Positions 60,877 to 64,000 of a stretch of DNA of 64,000 nt are shown piece by piece. The DNA comes from Rathayibacter sp. VKM Ac-2857 (GTDB lineage Bacteria; Actinomycetota; Actinomycetes; Actinomycetales; Microbacteriaceae). The notes under the pieces were generated by a model. That model worked only from the letters and a program-made list of their open reading frames with translations, made no database searches and had not been told where the DNA came from. Location: assembly GCF_013205025.1 (NCBI RefSeq), contig NZ_JABMLE010000001.1, positions 372,001 to 436,000 of the forward strand, written 5' to 3'. How positions within the stretch are numbered: position 1 is the first letter of the stretch; the number at the start of each line of letters is the position of its first letter. The position numbers were made by a program, and so were the translations under genes.

Positions 60877-62391
60877 TCAGCGCACCGGCGCGAGCGGCGT
60901 GACCGCGGGTCCCTCCAGCACCGTCCCGTCGGCGGCGAACCGCGAGCCGTGCAGCGGGCAGTCCCAGCTGCGCTCGGCGTCGTTCCAGGTGACCACGCCG
61001 CCCAGGTGCGGGCAGACCGCCGACACCGCGCAGCGGCGGCCCTCGATGGTCGAGACGGCGACCGGCTGGAGGCCGTCGCGCGCGAGCAGGCCCTCGCCCT
61101 CCACCGGCACCACGTCCACCGAGCGCGGCGCGCGCAGCGCCGACCAGTAGCCGCGGGCGTACCAGGCGCCGACCGCAGCGAGCGCGCCGGCGCCCTCCGC
61201 CATCACCCGGGGCAGGGTCGGGCGGCGGTGCAGCGTCTTCGCCCACGGCGGCGTCTCGCCCCGGGAGTCGCCGACCAGCGTCAGCGCCGCCTGCACCGCG
61301 TTGGTCATCCCCCACTTGTCGTAGCCGGAGGCGAAGAAGATCCGCCCACGACCGCGCGGCAGCCAGCCGACGAACGGCACGCGGTGGAACGCCTCGTAGT
61401 CCTGCGCGCTCCACTGCGCGATCGGCTCGGCGCCGTGGAAGGAGCGGCGGGTCCAGGCGATCAGGTCGTCGACGCTCTCCTGAGTCCGCGCGCGCTGGCC
61501 GACCCCGTGGCCGTTGCCGCCGATCAGCAGCAGCCGCTCGCCGTCCCGCTCCACGTCGCGGATCGAGCGCGAGGGCCCGTCGACGGAGAGGTACATGCCG
61601 TCCGGGATCGACTCGGCCCCGCGGAAGGCGACGGCGTAGGAGCGCAGCGCGACCTGCTTCGCGAAGTACAGCCCGCGGTCCAGGATCGGCGTGCCGGTGA
61701 GCAGGTAGGCCCGCTCGCCGGTCACCTCCCCGGCACTGGTCCGCACGCGCACGGGCGAGGAGGCGCGCATCCCGAGCACACGGACGCCCTGGACGAGGAC
61801 TCCCCCGGCCGCGCGGAAGTCGGCGGCGAGCGCCGTCAGCACCGCCATCGGGTCGAACTCCGCCTGGTCGTCGAGCGCCACGGCCGCGGTGCTCGGGAAC
61901 GGCGTGTCCAGCGCGCCGACGAGGCGGGTGGCCAGGCCGAAGCGGCGGGCCGTCGCGTGCTCGCGGAGCACCGCGTCCACGCCGTCGGGCGACTGGGCGT
62001 AGCTGTAGGCGGTGCGGCGCTGCACGGGGACGCCGGCCTCGCGGAGGTAGTCGATGAGCCAGGTGAAGCCGGCGAGGTTCGCGGCGACGTAGGCCTGCGT
62101 GACCGCGGGGGTGTTGCGGGCGGCGATCTTCGAGAGGTGCGTCCCCTGCAGGAGGCTGAGCTTCGCGGTGCTGCTGCCGGTCGCGACCGCGCCGACCTCG
62201 CGGGCCTCGAGGACGAGGACGCGGCGGCCGCTGCGCTGGAGCAGGAGCGCCGTCACGAGTCCGGAGAGGCCGGCTCCCACGATCACGTCGTCGTAGTGCG
62301 CGCCCGGGACGAACGCGTCGTTCGGGATCGGGGCCGCGCCCTGTCGCCAGAGCGAGGTCCGCTCGATCGCCGGCACGTCGATTCGCTTCAT
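60877..62391 (-). CDS. FAD-dependent oxidoreductase with C-terminal Rieske domain
   Basis: A 504-residue fusion. The N-terminal DAO-type FAD domain has YDDVIVGAGLSGLVTALLLQRSGRRVLVLEA near residue 35 and GSSTAKLSLLQG. FFASGYDKWGMTNAVQAAL is the C-terminal FAD motif. The last 70 residues are a Rieske 2Fe-2S domain: CPHLGGVVTWNDAERSWDCPLHGSRF (CxH...CxxH). The substrate is unknown. The start chosen is ATG 62391 (MKRIDVPAIERTSLW) with GGGAGA 6 nt upstream. Confidence 0.9.
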   Translation of the reverse strand: MKRIDVPAIERTSLWRQGAAPIPNDAFVPGAHYDDVIVGAGLSGLVTALLLQRSGRRVLVLEAREVGAVATGSSTAKLSLLQGTHLSKIAARNTPAVTQAYVAANLAGFTWLIDYLREAGVPVQRRTAYSYAQSPDGVDAVLREHATARRFGLATRLVGALDTPFPSTAAVALDDQAEFDPMAVLTALAADFRAAGGVLVQGVRVLGMRASSPVRVRTSAGEVTGERAYLLTGTPILDRGLYFAKQVALRSYAVAFRGAESIPDGMYLSVDGPSRSIRDVERDGERLLLIGGNGHGVGQRARTQESVDDLIAWTRRSFHGAEPIAQWSAQDYEAFHRVPFVGWLPRGRGRIFFASGYDKWGMTNAVQAALTLVGDSRGETPPWAKTLHRRPTLPRVMAEGAGALAAVGAWYARGYWSALRAPRSVDVVPVEGEGLLARDGLQPVAVSTIEGRRCAVSAVCPHLGGVVTWNDAERSWDCPLHGSRFAADGTVLEGPAVTPLAPVR

Positions 62392-62496
62392 CGGGTCTCC
62401 CTGCACTCGGGCCGCGGAGGGCGGCTCGGACCGACGCTACGCGCGGCGGCCGGGCCCGTCAGGGTGTTGACAGCGCGCGCGGCCGTCGACCGCGGC

Positions 62497-63630
62497 TCAG
62501 AGCCAGCCCCAGCGCTTGAAGAGCCGGTGCAGGACCACGCTCGAGGCGACCATCGCCGCCAGCGCCGCCGGGTAGCCCCACGCCAGGTGCAGCTCGGGCA
62601 TCGCGTCGAAGTTCATGCCGTAGACGCTCGAGATCATGGTCGGCGCGAAGAAGATGGCGGCCCAGGCCGAGATCCGCTTGACCTCGTCGTTCTGCTGGTT
62701 GCCCGCCTCCGCGAGCTTCTTCATGTCCTCGTTCTGGCGCTGGGCGACGAGCGTCGCGTTCACGGCGAGGATCTCGCGGAGCGTCGTCCGGAAGCCCTCG
62801 ACGCGCTCGTCGACCACCGCGACGTGGTCGGCGACGTCGCGGAGGTAGCGGCGCAGCTCGACGTCCTCGCGGAAGACCTCGAAGTCGGTGACGAGCCGGC
62901 CGAGCATCCCGGTCAGCGGGCGGGTCGCGCGCTGGAAGTCGAGCACCTCCTGCGAGAGCTCGTAGATGCGCCGGGACACGGCGGGGTCCCCCTCGAAGAC
63001 CTGGGCCTCGATCTCGTCGATGTCGTTCTCGAGGCCCGCGACGACCGGGGCGTACTGGTCGACGACCGCGTCGAGGATCGCGTAGAGGACCGCCACCGGG
63101 CCCTTGCGCAGCAGCTCGGGGTCGGCCTCCATCCGGCGCCGGACCAGCGAGAGGTCGGGCTTCTCGGAGTGGCGGACGGTGACGACGAAGTTCGGGCCGA
63201 CGAAGAGGTGCAGCTCGCCGAAGTCGACCTCCTCGCGCTGGTCCGCGTAGCTCGCGGCGCGCAGCACCACGAACATGTCGCTGCCGTAGCGCTCCAGCTT
63301 GGGGCGCTGATGGGCGCTGATCGCGTCCTCGAGGGCGAGGGGGTGCATCGAGAACTCGTCCTCGAGCGCGGCCAGCTCGGCCTCCGTCGGGCGGTAAAGG
63401 CCGATCCAGGCCATCGCGTCGGGCAGCTTCTGCAGCGCGGCGAGCGCCTCGGGGATGCTGCGCGGCGAGACGACGCGCCGGCCGTCCTGGTAGATCGCGT
63501 TGTCGACGGTGCTCCGGCGGGCCGGCTCCTCCTCGGGGAGGATCCGCTCGATCGGGCTGGTGTCCTCCGCGGCGGCGCGCGTGCGCGAGCCGAGGTTGAG
63601 GAGGGTCGAGGGCACTCGGGGCAGCTTCAC
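62497..63630 (-). CDS. corA: CorA-family magnesium/cobalt transporter
   Basis: A 377-residue channel subunit. A long N-terminal cytoplasmic domain is rich in charged helices. Two C-terminal transmembrane helices follow, with the pore motif in SSVYGMNFDAMPELHLAWGYP and a basic end (LHRLFKRWGWL). It forms a pentameric divalent-cation channel. The GTG start (VKLPRVPSTLLNLGSR) is preceded by AGAGGAGGA. Divergent from sbcD. Confidence 0.92.
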   Translation of the reverse strand: MKLPRVPSTLLNLGSRTRAAAEDTSPIERILPEEEPARRSTVDNAIYQDGRRVVSPRSIPEALAALQKLPDAMAWIGLYRPTEAELAALEDEFSMHPLALEDAISAHQRPKLERYGSDMFVVLRAASYADQREEVDFGELHLFVGPNFVVTVRHSEKPDLSLVRRRMEADPELLRKGPVAVLYAILDAVVDQYAPVVAGLENDIDEIEAQVFEGDPAVSRRIYELSQEVLDFQRATRPLTGMLGRLVTDFEVFREDVELRRYLRDVADHVAVVDERVEGFRTTLREILAVNATLVAQRQNEDMKKLAEAGNQQNDEVKRISAWAAIFFAPTMISSVYGMNFDAMPELHLAWGYPAALAAMVASSVVLHRLFKRWGWL

Positions 63631-63798
63631 GCGGGTCCTCCTCTGATCGACCGACGACCCATTCTGCACCCGCGGGTGAACGGCAGGTGTCCGGCGTCGG
63701 CGGCCCGGCCGGCGTCCGGTGTCGGAGCCGCTCAGTAGCCTGGAGGGGCACGACAGGGAGCGCCACCGCACACCCGCAGACCCCGCGAAAGGACGGTC

Positions 63799-64000
63799 GT
63801 GAAGCTCCTGCACACCTCCGACTGGCACATCGGCCGCACCTTCCACGGCCACTCGAGCGTCGCCGCGCTCGGCGTCGTGCTCGACGCCCTGGTCGAGACG
63901 GTGCGCGCGGAGCGGGTCGACGTCGTCCTGATCGCCGGCGACGTCTTCGACTCCGCGGTGCCGGCGGCCGAGCACTACACCCTGCTCACCCGCACGCTCG
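63799..64000 (+). CDS. sbcD: Exonuclease SbcCD subunit D, 5' part only
   Basis: The first 67 codons are in the window; the gene runs off the end. GTG start with AAAGGACGG upstream. VKLLHTSDWHIGRTFHGHSS and VVLIAGDVFDSAVPAAEHY are the first two metal-binding motifs of the Mre11/SbcD phosphoesterase. With SbcC it cleaves hairpins and cruciforms in DNA, including long palindromes. Confidence 0.9.
   Translation, partial: MKLLHTSDWHIGRTFHGHSSVAALGVVLDALVETVRAERVDVVLIAGDVFDSAVPAAEHYTLLTRTL

Overview
High-GC (about 70%+) chromosomal DNA from an actinobacterium, most likely a member of the Microbacteriaceae (perhaps Rathayibacter/Curtobacterium-like; the genus is inferred from gene content and repeats, not demonstrated). 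Pointers are the cydABDC operon, F420 genes (cofC, cofE), a DUF3515 lipoprotein, the actinobacterial block leuC-leuD-murA-plsC-gpsA-ddl-thiL-rsmD-recG-coaD, many GTG starts, 4-bp GTGA/ATGA overlaps inside operons, and palindromic dispersed repeats that I associate with this family. About 63 protein genes, one tRNA and several repeat clusters are supported. No prophage, transposase, CRISPR or rRNA is visible. This is mostly core chromosome.

Layout. 0-4 kb: divergent folate pair pabB / pabC-like, a secreted tandem B-lectin protein, and a short AlkD-like protein. 3.9-9.6 kb: cydABDC (cytochrome bd oxidase and its ABC exporter, minus strand). 10-17.3 kb: TetR and DedA genes, a four-gene osmoprotectant ABC operon, another TetR, an SRAP (YedK/HMCES) protein and an App1-type phosphatase. 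17.3-17.7 kb: repeat cluster A. 17.7-24.1 kb: YceI, DHA2 exporter, bifunctional penicillin-binding protein coupled to a nuclease gene, second class-IV aminotransferase. 24.2-37 kb: cofC/cofE, coaD, recG, a transglutaminase/DUF58/MoxR operon, rsmD, thiL, DUF3515, GntR, ddl. 37-44.6 kb: gpsA, plsC, repeat cluster B, two related membrane proteins, a second repeat type, then murA, leuD and leuC preceded by a leucine-rich leader peptide with its own promoter. 44.7-64 kb: PP2C phosphatase, TerC, tRNA-Glu, metallo-hydrolase, trypsin-like protease, Nudix, M20 peptidase, calcineurin-like phosphodiesterase, Stealth phosphotransferase, CYTH-CHAD protein, prolyl oligopeptidase, maltokinase, repeat cluster C, a lipoprotein, a Rieske-FAD oxidoreductase, CorA and the start of sbcD.

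The most interesting observations are: (1) an apparently leaderless 16-residue leader peptide with four consecutive Leu codons and an 11-bp hairpin upstream of leuCD, an attenuator candidate; (2) two families of imperfect palindromic repeats, one with a fixed 129-bp unit (four full copies plus shortened and half copies) and one of about 75 bp, sitting next to each other at gene borders; (3) a secreted two-domain B-lectin protein built like lectin-like bacteriocins; (4) a gpsA reading frame running about 100 bp into ddl, consistent with loss of its stop by a 1-nt change; (5) a protease with a duplicated C-terminal module of unknown type. None of these amounts to a demonstrated new system; the leader and the repeats are the best candidates for follow-up.
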